From: Sycobia sp. Sy_11
Taxonomy: Eukaryota; Arthropoda; Insecta; Hymenoptera; Epichrysomallidae
NCBI GenBank assembly: GCA_018907035.1
Contig: JACCIC010000139.1
Span: 62,001 to 126,000, forward strand
Length of the DNA stretch: 64,000 bases
Direction of reading: 5' to 3'
Part shown: positions 49,801 to 63,200 of the stretch, in pieces
Layout of the letters: each line of letters starts with the position of its first letter
Position numbering within the stretch: position 1 is the stretch's first letter
Made by a program: the position numbers and the translations under genes
The notes under the pieces: model-generated
What the model saw: only the letters and a program-made list of their open reading frames with translations
Databases searched by the model: none
Told to the model about the DNA's origin: nothing

Positions 49801-52763
49801 ACATAAAATATCGAAATATCAATTTTGCAATTGAAAATAAACTATAAATGTTTTATATTATAACTAAAGTATACCAATAGAGCGTAGTGTTGCTGAGACT
49901 AGAATTATTTGTAGTAGGACTACAAAAGTCAGAGTTATCAACAATTGTCGCTTGTGCAGCCTGTCCATACAAATCTATAACTCCGTACACCCTCTCAGGT
50001 ACACCAGTTGCCGCTGCACCTTCGTCCAAGCCGTTAACATAAAAGTGTAGAGTAGAGTTATCCTTTCGCATTACACCGACTCGATCACCCACCTGTAGTT
50101 TGTCGAGGTTTTGACCATACTGATCGATCATCGTCGTGCCGTTGTGCATTACCCCATTACCCGTCATCATCCATGTACCTGATCTGCAAAGAATTATATA
50201 AGAATAGAATAACAACACTTTTTTCAAACTTATCAAGTATTTGGATTTTCTATTTCTCTTAGAATAAGAAAGTATTAAATGTTGTTGATTGAAAGTTTCT
50301 TATGTTAAATAAACAGAATATTATATAGAAAACTGGTAGTAAATTAAATATTTACCTCACATTTGTCATAGTAAATGGGAATTCTAATTCTGTTGGAGAA
50401 TGAGTAGTGACCCCAATTTCGATAGAACCGGCCCATTTGGTGACGATTTTATCAAGACGTACTTCAAATAATTCATTTGGTCTCAGAGGTCTTGATGTCA
50501 GAACAACGCCATTATTAAAATCATCTATAGCACTATAAGTAGAAAAATAATACATTAGATATAATGTACATATTTGTGCATATTCTTTGCTTGAAAACTA
50601 TCAATGATATTGATCTAATCAATAGCATAAAAATAAAAATTTAATACTTTGGTCTGTGTGCTGTACGTCCATTATTTATCACATCTGCTCTTGTACCACA
50701 ACATGGATGGAACATTAGTCTGTCTAAAGGCTCTTCAGTTTCACCTGTTTCTGTAAAAAGATTTTGTTTTTAATTGATTTTCTTTATTCTATAATATTAT
50801 TATTAACTTTTATTATAATTGATACTAATCTTACTATTCTTTCAATAAATTATGAAAGGTAAAATATAAAATAAAAACTACTTACCGTTAATACCCTGTA
50901 ATTGTAATGTGTTTCTCCTAGTAACGAGATTTTGTTCTTCTCTTTCATCACGATTTACTATTGTAACTTTAACCGTCATTCCATATAAATCTATTACACC
51001 CCAGACTGTATTAGGAACTTTGGCAGCAATACCCTGATCCAATCCATTTATAAAATAATGAAGATTGCCATCACTTTTTCTCATCATTCCCACTCGGTCA
51101 CCTTCCTGAACATTGATACAAATTTTTTATGATAAGTTCTAAGTAAGTTACAATTAAACTTTAATCATATCATAAACGAATGATAAAAATCAACTTTAAT
51201 AGTTATAAGCAATACTTAAAATATTATAAATATTTATTACAATTGATAATTTATACTCATGCAGAAAATATACAATATCAAATGTAAAAGAACTACTTTA
51301 TCATTTAATTCGATAAGTTTTAAATGACTTACTCGAAGCTCGTCCAAATTGAATTCACCATATTCACGTTGTGCACCTTTTCCATTAGTTAAAATTCCAC
51401 AACCAGACATCATTGTAGTACCAGAATGCATATTTGTCATTGTTGCTGGAAATTCTAAGGCAGTTGGACTGTGAGTAGTAACACCAACCTCAATACTACC
51501 AGACCATTTATCAACAAGTCTGTCTATACGAATCTAAAAAAGATATTTTTTATAGTACTTTTTTTTTAGCATTCATTACATAAGAAAACTACAAACTTAC
51601 TTCAAATAATTCATTATCTCGTAAAGGCCTGTGTGTCATAACTACTCCATTATTAAACTCATCCACTGGTCTTCTTCTTTCTGCTGTTCTAGCATTATTT
51701 GATAATTTGACAAGAGAACCCACTCTTTCGTGAAATCTTAATCTATCTTCTCTTATTGCTGCTAAACTTGGATTTTTCGGTAAAACATTGAGATTCACAT
51801 TTAAATTAGCTACTAAATTTGTAACTGAAGAGCTAGAAGCTTCATCCATTGAGTAATCATTGTTAACTTTTATTTGATGAAGCTCACCAACACTGCAGTT
51901 TGATGCTTGACCATTGGAAGGCTGTACCATTGTTATTTGAGTACAATTTCCAAACAAATTGACTATTGCGTAAACTTGAGCAGGTAAATTTGTTGCTGCT
52001 ATTCCTTGTGGAGACCCATTTACATAAAAAACTAGTTCTCCCTAAAAATATTAAAAATTATATTTAATTAAGATTTTTAAGACTTCCAATATTTGGCTTT
52101 GACATTTTTATGCATTTATAGATTTACTTATGTAAACTATATACATGGTAAAGAAATACTTGTCAAAATATTAAACATAAAGTTTATTATAGTAATAAAT
52201 TTTTAATAATTAACCTTTGATGTCCGACATACTCCAAGAGTACTTCCTTCATCTAATGTGGTTAAATCAGTTCCGTATAATTCCAATATAATATGGCCAT
52301 CATGCATAATACTAGAACCAGACATAATCCAATAGCCATTTTTTAAGCTATTGGTTGAAGCTGGTAAACTTGTACTTTCAGGATCCCATGCTGTTACACC
52401 AAGTTCTATACTTCCAGTCAAAATTGTCATCTGAAAATAGTTGAAATTGTAAATTTTTCACTTTGTTTAATTATCAGTCCAATACAGATACATTATAAAT
52501 TCTTATAAATATAGAATAATAAATTTATTAATACTATATTTATTCATCAATATTTATTTTTCTTATCTATAATAAAACCTAGAAGAAAAAATTAATGTAT
52601 TACAACTTACCTTTCTATCGATTCGAACTTGAAAGATTTCATCATCTTGAAGAGGTTCAGCGCTGAACACAAATCCACATTTGTATTCAGGTACATGTCT
52701 AACAGCAGTACACTGGTTATTCAGAAGGCTCACCCGATTGCCACATTTTCGGTGAAACAGCAT
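43836..52763 (-). CDS. NEURL4: Neuralized-like protein 4 (NEURL4 / Bluestreak)
   Basis: Exons 5' to 3': 52763-52611, 52430-52215, 52041-51601, 51533-51333, 51105-50886, 50750-50648, 50532-50356, 50183-49875, 49640-49431, 49156-48883, 48626-48230, 48049-47728, 47556-47360, 47285-47080, 46750-46213, 45750-45110, 45025-44622, 44323-44171, 44028-43836. Phases agree; 1784 aa against about 1560 in human. Six NHR (neuralized homology) domains: about 1-161, 223-387, 421-585, 609-772, 811-974 and 1047-1206. They repeat FH..G.N, NGVV...RPL..NELFE, W.GSIE.GVT and G.LH..V/I-NG.DQG..A motifs. An acidic stretch (1207-1321), an Asn/Ser/Thr-rich linker (1322-1535) and the conserved Cys-rich C-terminal region follow. 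NHR domains mediate protein binding; vertebrate NEURL4 works with HERC2 and CP110 at centrioles and in Notch signalling. No RING finger is present. The start is the first ATG after an in-frame stop. Confidence 0.9.
45110..45750 (-). repeat. Asn/Ser/Thr-rich coding exon of NEURL4
   Basis: This exon encodes about 214 residues dominated by Asn, Ser and Thr, with imperfect internal repeats ([12 protein letters not shown] and [12 protein letters not shown] words, then a Thr-rich run). It separates the last NHR domain from the conserved C-terminal region and accounts for most of the extra length over the human protein. It is probably disordered. Confidence 0.8.
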
Positions 52764-52960
52764 CCTCTCTGTTCCTCCTGAATCAGCTGTAAAGTTGATA
52801 TTCCTGTTTTTTTTTCTAACAGAAATCAGCGGCAACGGTCAACAACAATAACAACGTCGACGACGACAACGAGGACGACGACGAATTGGAGTCCCACGGA
52901 GATGTCGAGGAACCGTCGTCAGTCGTCACTTTCCTCTTACATATATTACGATGCATACGC
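52764..52960 (-). other. Probable 5'UTR of NEURL4
   Basis: Upstream of the ATG at 52763 the frame is open as far as a TGA near 52846, with no earlier ATG. The sequence is GC-rich and contains GAC/GTC trinucleotide runs, unlike the flanking AT-rich DNA. It could instead be spliced: a TTTCTGTTAG acceptor-like word precedes a run of A near 52820. Confidence 0.5.
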
Positions 52961-53379
52961 ACACATTCGCGTTAAAAATTATGTCAGTGCAAGAATAGTG
53001 CAGTGTGCTCTGCTTTATTATCTCCCTCATATCACATAATCACATTCCCGTATGAGATACATGCGAAAGTTGGCGAAAGCACGCGAAGACGCGAGTATAT
53101 AATGTTATGATGTTTATATATATTATGTATAATATAGGTAATTAGGTATACGCGTTTCGTGTTACAAAACTTAAACTCTGTTAAAATCTTCTTGTTATTA
53201 TCTTCAAAATCAAAAATTCGAAAAGGCAAAACACTTATTCAACATTGCAGTAGTTCTTTCTCCTTTAATTTCTGTTCTTTTGCAAGACACGGATGAATCA
53301 ATGTGCGCCTGCGTTTGATAGTTTACAGTGCGCGCGAATTTTTCTGTATTGCTTATAAATCGTATATTTGTATCTGTAG

Positions 53380-53500
53380 CTGCAGATGGTCCTATAGCTA
53401 ACTAACTATAGCTAACTATATATAATGTAGCCTGATATAGCTGTATCTGGCTGTATCAGGCTGTATCCTGTAACCTGTATCATCTGTTATTCTGGTATTG
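53380..53500. repeat. Degenerate short tandem repeats (ACTATAGCTA and GGCTGTATC types)
   Basis: TATAGCTAACTA words are followed by several imperfect copies of GGCTGTATC/CCTGTATC. It is a local minisatellite-like patch near the NEURL4 5' end. Confidence 0.6.
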
Positions 53501-53728
53501 GTTGTATCGTCTTTAAAAATATATAGTTATATTATGATGTTGCATAGCAGCATGCATATCACTATCAGGAACTAAGTATTATCATACCACATACCATCCA
53601 TAAGTATATACTGCTATTAAAATAAACCAAGCCTGCATATTTATCACGATGTTTACAAATCTTACCCTCTTTGTTCAGGTTAGGTATAAAGGTTGTGTAA
53701 GTGTGTGTTTTGTCGATAAAGGCTCCGA

Positions 53729-53821
53729 TTTATAGATCAGGAATTATGGAGCAGGAAGCTTTTGTATAAAGGACTCCGCCGGCGGAATCCGAATTCTGAA
53801 CTCCTAATCCTGATGTGTAAA
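53729..53821. repeat. Imperfect inverted repeat with internal palindrome
   Basis: The left arm (53729-53751, beginning TTTATAGATCAGGA) pairs with the right arm (53801-53821, CTCCTAATCCTGATGTGTAAA) with two small bulges and a few mismatches. Between them lies TCCGCCGGCGGA (53775-53786), a perfect 12-bp GC palindrome in AT-rich surroundings. It may be a small non-autonomous element. Confidence 0.65.
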
Positions 53822-55119
53822 CTCTGGTAAACTGTTAAAAAAGAATGAGTTTCGATCTTTCAACCGGGGTGTTGGACCAGGTTTGACTTTGCGTCGTGGG
53901 TGGTCCTAGACTGGACTGACACTCCATGAATATTGAAAGTCTGATTAAATTTCATAGTAAAAAGTAAAAATCGAGAACTATATACAGTATATAATCATTG
54001 TATAGTATAATAAATTTTATTATTGTCTCCCGATTCACATTAGAAAAAGGTACAAATTTTATATTGGGGTTTTTTACATTCAAAAAAATATAAACACATT
54101 TAGGAATTTAAACAGAGTTTTGAATAAGTTTAAAAAAATTTCGATGTCGAGTTACGTTTTTAATTTAAATACAACGTCAAAATGTTTAAATTAGTAAGTA
54201 AAATATAACATTTTATATTTATATGTTCGTTAATAATTGTAAAAAAATAAACATAAATCAAAACTTAAATAGCATTTTTTTAAATTTGATTATCTTTTAG
54301 ACGCGATTAAAATATATCATTAGCATTGTATTATATATACTATTAAAATTTCCCTTTAAGTCATCAACTTATTATATCTTGAATAAAAAGATGTTTTTGT
54401 TCAAAATAATCTCGCAATAAAATAAGTTAAGAAAACCTTAATAAAACAGTTATTATATCAAAGTTTCTATACCCAACATAAAAATAAATTATTATAATAA
54501 AATTGTAAAAAATATCTATTGATATGTATCTGACGGGGACTTCTCCAGTTATACGTCAGACGATTTATCCTCAGACCTGTATGTACTATGATAAAACAGT
54601 TTAGAAGACTGTAATACTAATAATACCTTATAATAACAATCTTGTTTTTGAAAATAAATTGGGTATATAATATCGAGAATAATACTTATTATAATTTTTC
54701 AAAAGAATTCATGTTTTGCAAATTCTACAATAAAAACTGAAATGTATCTACTATATACTGAACCAATTTTTTTTTTAAGTTAATTAAAATATAATTAATA
54801 TTTAATATGTGCTCAGAAGGCCCTTTTTATTTAATTCTATACTAATATGTAAAGCTTATTAAAATATTTAAAAAAATTAATATATAAACGCTCTTTTTTT
54901 TCCTTTTCTTTTCTTAAATGAACTTTTATGCCTATGCTATTATGTGTACCTATTTAATAAATTTTAATCAATTTTACTAGAAACTGTTAGAATTAAGAAA
55001 CGTCATAGGAAGTAATGACAAAATTTTAATGTATGTATTTTCAGCAAAGATTTACATTTACATGTATGTATTTGCAGCAATTATTTACTGCAAAGATGTT
55101 TTTTAAATAATAAAATATT

Positions 55120-55122
<3 letters not shown>

Positions 55123-55166
<44 letters not shown>
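55123..55166. repeat. (TA)n microsatellite
   Basis: TA run in the NEURL4-Tsc1 spacer. Confidence 0.9.
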
Positions 55167-55169
<3 letters not shown>

Positions 55170-56771
55170 TAAATATATGTTATTTTAAGTATAAATATAT
55201 AATTTACGTATATTATATAGCAATTGACGGTACCTAACATAGAATTTTCAAACCTGCACAGATTTCGTCGATTCGAGCGAGTCGCGACCTTCGATAAATC
55301 CCCCTCCATTTCTACAAAGTATCTCTCGCACTCGCACGCAACGCAAGCAACATATATAAATGGCAAAAGCAAAGCAGGCAAAGACAATAGGCAATGATAT
55401 ATGCCATTGAGATGAGCATTCATAATATATACACATATAAGCATAGATTATTTATGAGCGCATGTCAAAATAAGGCATCAGCATATTAGGCGAACGTGCT
55501 GCGCCTGCATCAAATATAAAATGACAGTGGCATTTTGGCTTTAGCAGCTGCGACTTCGAAGCCGGCAGATTTAATCTCGAATATAAGTATAATATCAACG
55601 CGAGAATGAAAATATCGATCCTCGCGCGTGCATTCTCCAATGATAATATGCGATAATACACGCGCAGCAACGATAACATACACACCCGTGCAGGTTTACT
55701 CTGTGACACACACATGAGCGCTCGTGCGCGCGTGCGTACATACACACATGCAACCTCTAGTTGACTCTAGTTCTCTATGCAAATTCCCCCATGCGCGTAA
55801 TATTATATATGTATATATGGGCGAGAGAGCAACATCATGGTATAACCTTTGTATCTAACCGTATATAATGTTCGTGTGATGCACGGTTGGCAGTGTTGGC
55901 ACGGCAGTGCGATGGTATTATGTGTGATATATGGACCTGTGGTAGTAGTAGTTGCAGGGAAGGGAAGGGGAACACAGTCCACAGCCTACAACTACACTCT
56001 ACACGCTCTACACTACAATACAAGGTACAAGCTACAAGCTACAAGCTACAGCTACGCTACAAGTAGTAACAGTCGTCCGAGCGCCGTGCAACAGTACGCA
56101 GCTGTACGTCAGAGACGTGCTCGCGGTTCTCAGCAGCTCAGAGATTGTTACTGACCGTTTTCCAATTTCGTGCCGCACGGCTATTCGGGCTCCAATACAA
56201 TAAGACCCAGGTATCGAAAAACGACTGTCTTCGTCTTTCTCTTCCCCCTCTCTTTCTCTTTACGTTTTATCTCGTTCCTCTTCATTTTTGTCTGAATTTT
56301 GTTAATTTGATCCAAAATTCTTACACACTCTGATGACGGACACCCATACAAAGCCAGTGGCGATAGTGTATGAGTGCGTATGTGAAAATGGGAGGATCGT
56401 TTTCTCATTAGATTAGGACTTCCAGTGCCGTGACTTTTTAGATTATTATCGGCAGGATTTACTCTACCTGTGCTCCAGCCGGAGTGTCGAGGAAACGAGA
56501 GAGAGAGCTAGACCGATCAGCTGTTCGGCACCGCCGCGAGTTCCCAGGAGCCGATCAGCAGCGTCTTTCTCTGTCTGCCTCTTTTTCTCTCTTTCTATCT
56601 CTCCTCTCCTCCGTCTCTCTCTTACTCATTCCTATATACCTCTCAACTCAAGTCTCAACCTCAACACTCTACACAGAAAACGATATCTATATAACTTAGA
56701 TATCTCTTTGTTTTTTACTCTACTGTTCGATCCCCGGTATTTTATAATATTTACTTGATACATCGTTGATT

Positions 56772-56786
56772 TATCGATTTATCGAT
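56772..56786. promoter_or_regulatory. Paired TATCGAT motifs near the Tsc1 5' end
   Basis: Two copies of TATCGAT (56772-56778 and 56780-56786), 8 bp apart, lie about 0.7 kb before the Tsc1 start codon. This is the core of the DRE site bound by DREF in flies, common in promoters of growth and housekeeping genes. Chance occurrence in AT-rich DNA cannot be excluded. Confidence 0.3.
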
Positions 56787-57301
56787 CGTATCCTGTTTCT
56801 ATTCCTTGTTAGTATGTACAAACAGGAGAACGGCGACCCTTGTTGCATTGACAAAGAAGAAGGGCTTAGTTTTTTTTCTTTAATATTTTTTTAAGCATCA
56901 GTGTTCAGTGATGAGTGTGTGTGGAACTATGTGGTTTGGAGCTGCTGGAACAGTATCCGTAGCTATTAAAAGTTAATGCAAGTTCTTAATAGCATGCATT
57001 ACTTTAAATAGGTTTCATTAAATATTCTTTTTTATTTCAATACTATATATTATATTTAATTATCTTTTTTCTTTAACTTAGCGATGCTTTAGCTACATTT
57101 AAATACTACCTTAAAAAATGAATTTCAAGTTCTCTTTATAAAATAGGAAAATAATTCAATTAAATAATTAATTAAAGTATAAGGTATAAATACAAATAAA
57201 GTTGATTTCTAATTAGAGAAATAAGATAAAAAGTATTAAAATTATTAAATATATTTATATATACGCATGTATAATCATTTAAATTATCCTTATTTTTGTA
57301 G

Positions 57302-57476
57302 AGCAGTGATAGAGCAGGCTTCGAATGACAATCAGAAGTCAAATTCATTGGCTGAAAGAGCAGCGGTGTTGTGATGTTGGAGCAGTTAACCATCCTAGGT
57401 TTTTTTTTAAAGTATTGGAAGTTGAAAAGGAAAAATTGAGAAGCCAAGTAGACAAAGATAATAAGGCTCCTTCGGT
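57302..57476 (+). other. 5'UTR part of the first Tsc1 coding exon
   Basis: A TTTTTGTAG acceptor ends at 57301, so the exon holding the start codon probably begins at 57302. An upstream noncoding exon is implied, perhaps within 56480-56830, but its donor was not identified. An in-frame TAA lies a few codons before the ATG. Confidence 0.5.
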
Positions 57477-60275
57477 ATGACTAACAGTAGTGCCAGCAGT
57501 AACACTGGAGTTGCTGAACTTTTTCACATGCTTGAGTCTAACAAACTCAGTGAAGTCGAGGATACTAAAAAAGTTTTTTATGATCATTTTTTATCCAGTG
57601 CGTATATCATGTATTTATTACTACTCTGTAAATTCATAAATGATACACTAAAAATATTAATTTGACATAAAATATTTGAGACTTATAATTTGTATAATTT
57701 TATAGCTAAAGATAATTGGCTGGTAAATGGACTTTTTGATTACTATTTATCTACGGATTCCTTGAGGGCTGTTGAGGTTTTAGCAGGTGTAAGAGAACCG
57801 CATGACAAACATCTGTTTGACAAATTGAGTGAAACTCTTGCTGCTAAACCTGCTAATAATGGACAGAAAGTGCAAACGCTTACATTATTGGGTCATGTGG
57901 CTCGACGGCAACCCACCTGGCTGTACAAATTGGCTAGTCATACACTTTTTAAACAGTTGCTTCACTTACTTAAGGTAAAAATGTGTAGCATATACTGAAA
58001 GTAACAGTTATGTATGAAAATTTATGTTATATTTAAATGCTTTAAAAGTAATTTTCAGTTAAAAAACACATGATAGCTGTAAAAACTAACTTATAACAAT
58101 GTTTTTGATTTTTTTTATTTCTTGTTTGATATTTTTTATTTCTTTAGAAGAATATTTCATTTGTATGAGTCGAATATTAGGGAATCTGTGAAAATAAAAA
58201 GAATTCATAGAGATATTTTAATAAAAAAATTATAATTATTAATAATTGTTAGCAATTATATTATTAAGTATCTGATTCTTGTAATACAGAAGTATATGTA
58301 ATTTAATCTTTATAAAGATCATAAATTGAATGCATGGATAAAAATTTATATTTAAATTTATGATTAATTATTTACAGATAGAGGAAGATATAGTGCTACT
58401 TATGAGTGCACTTTTATTATTGATAACTTTATTACCCATGTTACCAACAGCGTTAACACCTCATCTACACGAAATATTTGAAGTATTTTCTAGACTGGCA
58501 TCTTTCCATTATCATCGTTTTTTATCAATGTCATCCACAAGTTCAGTTACTTTTTCAACACCTTCATTTAATTTAATAAGCAACAGTGATGCAGATCAAC
58601 TATACCTCCTCCATTTGCAGGTAAATTAGTTCAATAGCTCAATTCTCTAACAATTTCATGAATTTTTCTTTAAAAATTATCTAAATGTATAAATGCAACT
58701 TTTTAAAATATATGTTGTCATATTTTTTTGCATCTTTTAAATAAACAATTTTATTTAGCAGAATTTTACTTTTATGGATTGTTCTTGATCCTTATTTCTG
58801 ATTATATTCAAAATTGTTACATGTATTTCAGGTTGGACTGCAAAATCTTTTTCATAGACTATATGCCATGTATCCTTGTAACTTTGTCTCTTTTTTAAAA
58901 CAACAATATCAGCGTGATCAAATTTTAATATTCAAGAAGATTATTAGTCCTATGCTAGATTCTGTACGAATGCATCCGTTACTTGTGACTATGTCCAAAG
59001 ATTCAGAGATCTCTTCGTCAAGGTTAAAATCACAAAATATTAATCAGTTCAATTTTATAATTAAGTCTGTCTGTATATAATAAAAAATATATTTTTTTTC
59101 AGATGGAAAAAAATGGAGCACCATGACGTTGTTGCCGAATGCGGGCGCTTTTCATTATCCGAAAGGCCAAGTCGCGATGAATCAGTTTCATTTGCTAGTA
59201 TGCGTTTTACACCAATTTCGGGTATGATTTTCAATATCTTTTTGCCTAATTATAAAAAATTAAACTAACTATGGTTAATAATGATTTATCATTAAACATA
59301 TCTTATTATTTCTACATTTAAAAATCCTAACAAGTTTTTAGAAACATTGTTTTAATTTGTAATTTATTGGATTTAATATTATAAATTGTATAAAATATAT
59401 ACATTTTGAAGCTTCTATTTTTGTAACAGTCTTATCTAATGATATATAATATAATATAAAGCAAAAATTCGAAAGGACTTTGTATTTTAATAAAACATAT
59501 AAAGTAAAATCAATATTAGTACTGAATACTAGTATTATGATTAGTAATAGATATATTTTTATTGTGGATATATATAAATTACTGTTAAATTATGGCAATA
59601 TTACTATTATTTATGAAATAATGTTCATAATGAAGTTATTATGACATTAACTTAAGCAATCCTTCCAACAATCTTGTTTTTAATATTAGTTATATTTGAA
59701 AATAGAATGTAGTAATAAATACTAGATTAACAAAAAAAAAAAAATTATATTCCAATAATACTACGTAACGCATTACCATTAAACGAATTTATGAGACCTT
59801 GATATAAAGGACGGCAAAATTAGTCATCGAAACGTCCGCTTATTTCAAAGTGAAATGCATCGTTACTCATGAATTTATCGACACCATTATCGAATATTTA
59901 TACAACATGCAATCAGTGCGAGTATTTTGAATACGTTTTCGTTTTTCAGATTATTCATGCCCGTACACGCCGATAAGCTGTACCTCGGAATTAACGATGG
60001 TCGTCGAGAAGACAAACGACGTTCAAAACGGTGGCCAAGAAACCTTCTGGTCCCCTAGTATGGTAGTGCCGGCCCAGAGTCCGCCGCCTCCGAGTTCCTT
60101 GCAAGCAACGCCGATTTTGCAATACGAGGCCAAATCGGCGCCACCGACACCCGGCGGAGCCATCAGCAGTACCGGTAACAACTCTACCTCCGGTTCCGCG
60201 ACCATTGGCAATCGTAGCAGAACGTCGCCGCCCGAGGCCGCTGTCGAGGCAACACCCGAAACGACTCCTGTAAAG
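57477..60275 (+). CDS. Tsc1: Hamartin (TSC1), N-terminal part
   Basis: Exons: 57477-57597, 57706-57974, 58378-58620, 58832-59022, 59103-59221, 59950-60275. They are in phase and give 423 codons, ending at a GTATGC donor; the rest lies beyond the window. Conserved hamartin blocks in order are ELFHMLES near the start, NWLVNGLFDYY, VREPHDKHLFDKL, LTLLGHVARRQPTWLYK, LFHRLYAMYPCNFVSFLK, HPLLVTMSK, RWKKMEHHDVV and later FWSPSMVVP with a Pro/Ser/Thr-rich linker. The first approximately 250 residues are the alpha-helical HEAT-like core. The coiled coil that binds TSC2 should be in the missing C-terminal half. TSC1 stabilises TSC2, the GAP for Rheb, and so restrains TORC1 and cell growth at lysosomes. 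The start (MTNSSASSNTG) has an upstream in-frame stop. Exon 1 uses a GTGCGT donor. Confidence 0.93.
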
Positions 60276-63200
60276 GTATGCGTCGATTTCAAGCCGATAT
60301 GCGAAACGAATAATTCGACATTACCGGATGAATGGACTGTATAAGTTACTCACCTGTCATTCCTTTATGGAATCCAAATCTATAAATTGAATCTAATAAT
60401 TATTTAGAAATCGCTGCTTAAGTGTTTTCCAAAGTTATAGACAATAATTGAATCTCTTTGTTTAGTTGTGCTGCTTTATTTGGCTTATTAACATTTATTT
60501 TAGTTAATATTTTTATATAATACTTATTCTGTAAAGGTTTAAAAAAGTTAATGAAATAATATACGCGTTAAGAGATAGATACTACAAGATTGTTTATATA
60601 CGTATATAATATATTAGACTATATAATAAATATATCCAGTGAATTTTTAAACTTTTTCTTAGTAAAAAAAAATATTGATTTTGAATATAGGAATTTTCTT
60701 ATCAAATTGTTTTTCTGTAAATTATTACTCTGAAGAATTATAAATAGTCAATAAACATTAGCACGAAGTTATATCTAAAAAAAGTGCAATTTATATTAAG
60801 CTTTATACATTCTATATTGATTTTCCTTAAAATTAACATAATTGTATTCAATTCTTGAAACCAATAGTGTAAGCAAGTTTAATATTTTATTTGTTTAACC
60901 ATTTTATTTTCAAAATACATATTTTACATAATCAATTACAACTTTCAAAAAATTTTATAAAGAATCTTAACAAATTATTATTGTACAATGTGCCACCAAT
61001 TAATTATTATTATTTCAATTAAGCGAAACCTTAAATACATGTATATTAACATATAATATAAAATCTGGAAGTAATATTTCTGAAAGGGGTTAAGTGATCA
61101 TCTTACTTTTATTTAAAATATGCAATCTCGCAAAAAATCGATGAATATATTATAATGTGTCGTTTAAATATTCACAATGTGTTTTCTATAAAAACTATAA
61201 AATAAATAATATATACTAATTCTTTATCCCCAAGTTCTTTTTTCGTAACAACAATTTTTATAAACAATTCAAATTAAAAACAATGATTTGGTATATTTAG
61301 AAAAATATATAGGTGTAATCGTTACTTTCATTTAATTTCGTTTTTTCGATAATTCCGACATTAAAATTTCATTTTTAGTTACGAGGCAACCTCGGCGACA
61401 CACTGAATATTTTACTCTGATATTTCAAAACTTTAATTCTAATAGCAATTATTTATATTATAATATGTTATTTTAAAAAAAAAATGCCTTCCGATAATAA
61501 AAATTAGGAACGGTAATAAAACAATAATCTGCCGGGATCGCCGGTTAATTAAAACGTCATATAGTAACTATATCACTGCAAAAAATAAGAGAAGGTTTAC
61601 ATTAGATAAGCTATACAAAAGATTAAATTTCATAATTTATTGTGCAATTGATATTTGATTAGTAAATTTTTGCGTTGTAAATCTTGCGAGATTAGATTTT
61701 TTCAAAATTGGGTAAGCATTCTCGAAGCTAATGAAATCTGTCGTTATATTGAAGCCGTGCTTTACGTTCGGTGCATTTAATTTACTCATCGTATACTTAT
61801 CACAAATCAGATTTCCCTTATAGTTAGTGAGCTTTTATACGTGATGAAATGAAAGAGAAAAAAAAGATATTTATATTAAGGTAATTAAAAATAGAATACA
61901 CATGCCAACTCTAATATACACAATTAATTTAATTGAAAATTGCCAATGTTATTTTAAAAACTCGCGATCATTTAATTTTACATACATTTTAAAATTTATC
62001 AATCACTACATTTTCTTGGTGAGGTAATGATTATTTTTTCGAAAATTAGAACACTGTATAATAAAACCCGTTTAAGAAGTTTTGAATAGTCATATATGTA
62101 CGGTATCCAAAGTATAAGAGATCTATTATAAACGTATTCCGTTTATCCCTAAAAAATAAATTTTCTAAGGAAAGAAGTGCTTGGCTTTAGAAGAAATTTG
62201 TGCTCGTGCTTTAAAAAAAAAACCTTCAAAGACATATGGGTATTGAAGAATTTGTTTTTTTTTTTTTTTTTACTTTTCACCGATATGCAATTTCTTAGAA
62301 AAGATTTATTTAATTTTTAGAACATCGATGCTTAATATGAAAAATCCCGTTGCGTGAAAACAAATGGAAACATTTGTGTCATTGAAATAAGTACATAAAA
62401 TTAATGAAAAAAATATACTTCATTTGTGTTCTCTCAACCCATTAGTGTATTGAATAATAATAAAAAAAAACAATTATAAAACTTTTAATAACTTGAAATT
62501 CAGCTGCAAATTTTATTTTGTCAAAATAACAATTAATATTTATTGGTAATTTTTTATAACATTGTAGCATAAAATATACTCGTAATTTTTAATTAATTTG
62601 AATTAAGAAGTAATTTAAATTCTAATTAAATTATTAAATTTATTACGTTTTCCAAGAAATATTGAGCTAAAAAAATTTTTTATTTAACTTCATTAATTTC
62701 AATTCTTAAATGACGCTTTCACGAGAATGAAAATGTTATCAATTATTATAGCCAAAAAATTCTCAAGCTTCAAATCTTTATATTGATTCTTATATAACTA
62801 AGACAACTTTTTATAAATCATTTTATAGAAAATAAAATACATTTATATACATGTGTGTGCGCGCGCGCGCGTGTGTGTTGGTGTAGAAAAAAATACGATT
62901 CATAAATAATCTATTCGATACATATAAAACAACATCAGTAATTTATATTGAAACTAATATATTTAATTTATAAACTATTCTCGTTTTATTACCATTAATT
63001 TCTTTCATGAATGACAATGTTTCGATTAGATTCTTTTTTTAAGCCGAATCAATGGCCTTTCATTTCATTTGCAGTATTATTCAAGACGAAAAGCAATAGC
63101 CTCTGTTCCAAAGCTATATGAAGTTACAATATATCGATAATAATTATCGTGGATAAAATCTATAATGTCATAAACAGGAAAAAGTAAACGTTTTCTTTAA

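Larger units (their letters stand above)
52961..56480. other. Spacer between divergent NEURL4 and Tsc1
   Basis: No supported exon. It holds a degenerate TGTATC-type repeat at about 53380-53500, an imperfect inverted repeat at 53729-53821, a (TA)n run at 55123-55166, and GC-richer segments at about 55250-55330, 55480-55760 and 55860-56220 that could be promoter or untranslated sequence. A short tandem ACAAGCT repeat lies at about 56025-56060. Confidence 0.5.

Noticed and set aside
55849..56203. Plus-strand frames of about 100 codons upstream of Tsc1
   Set aside because: Built on short tandem repeats (CTACAA, GGTAGTAGTAG) with no family similarity; more likely promoter or untranslated sequence.
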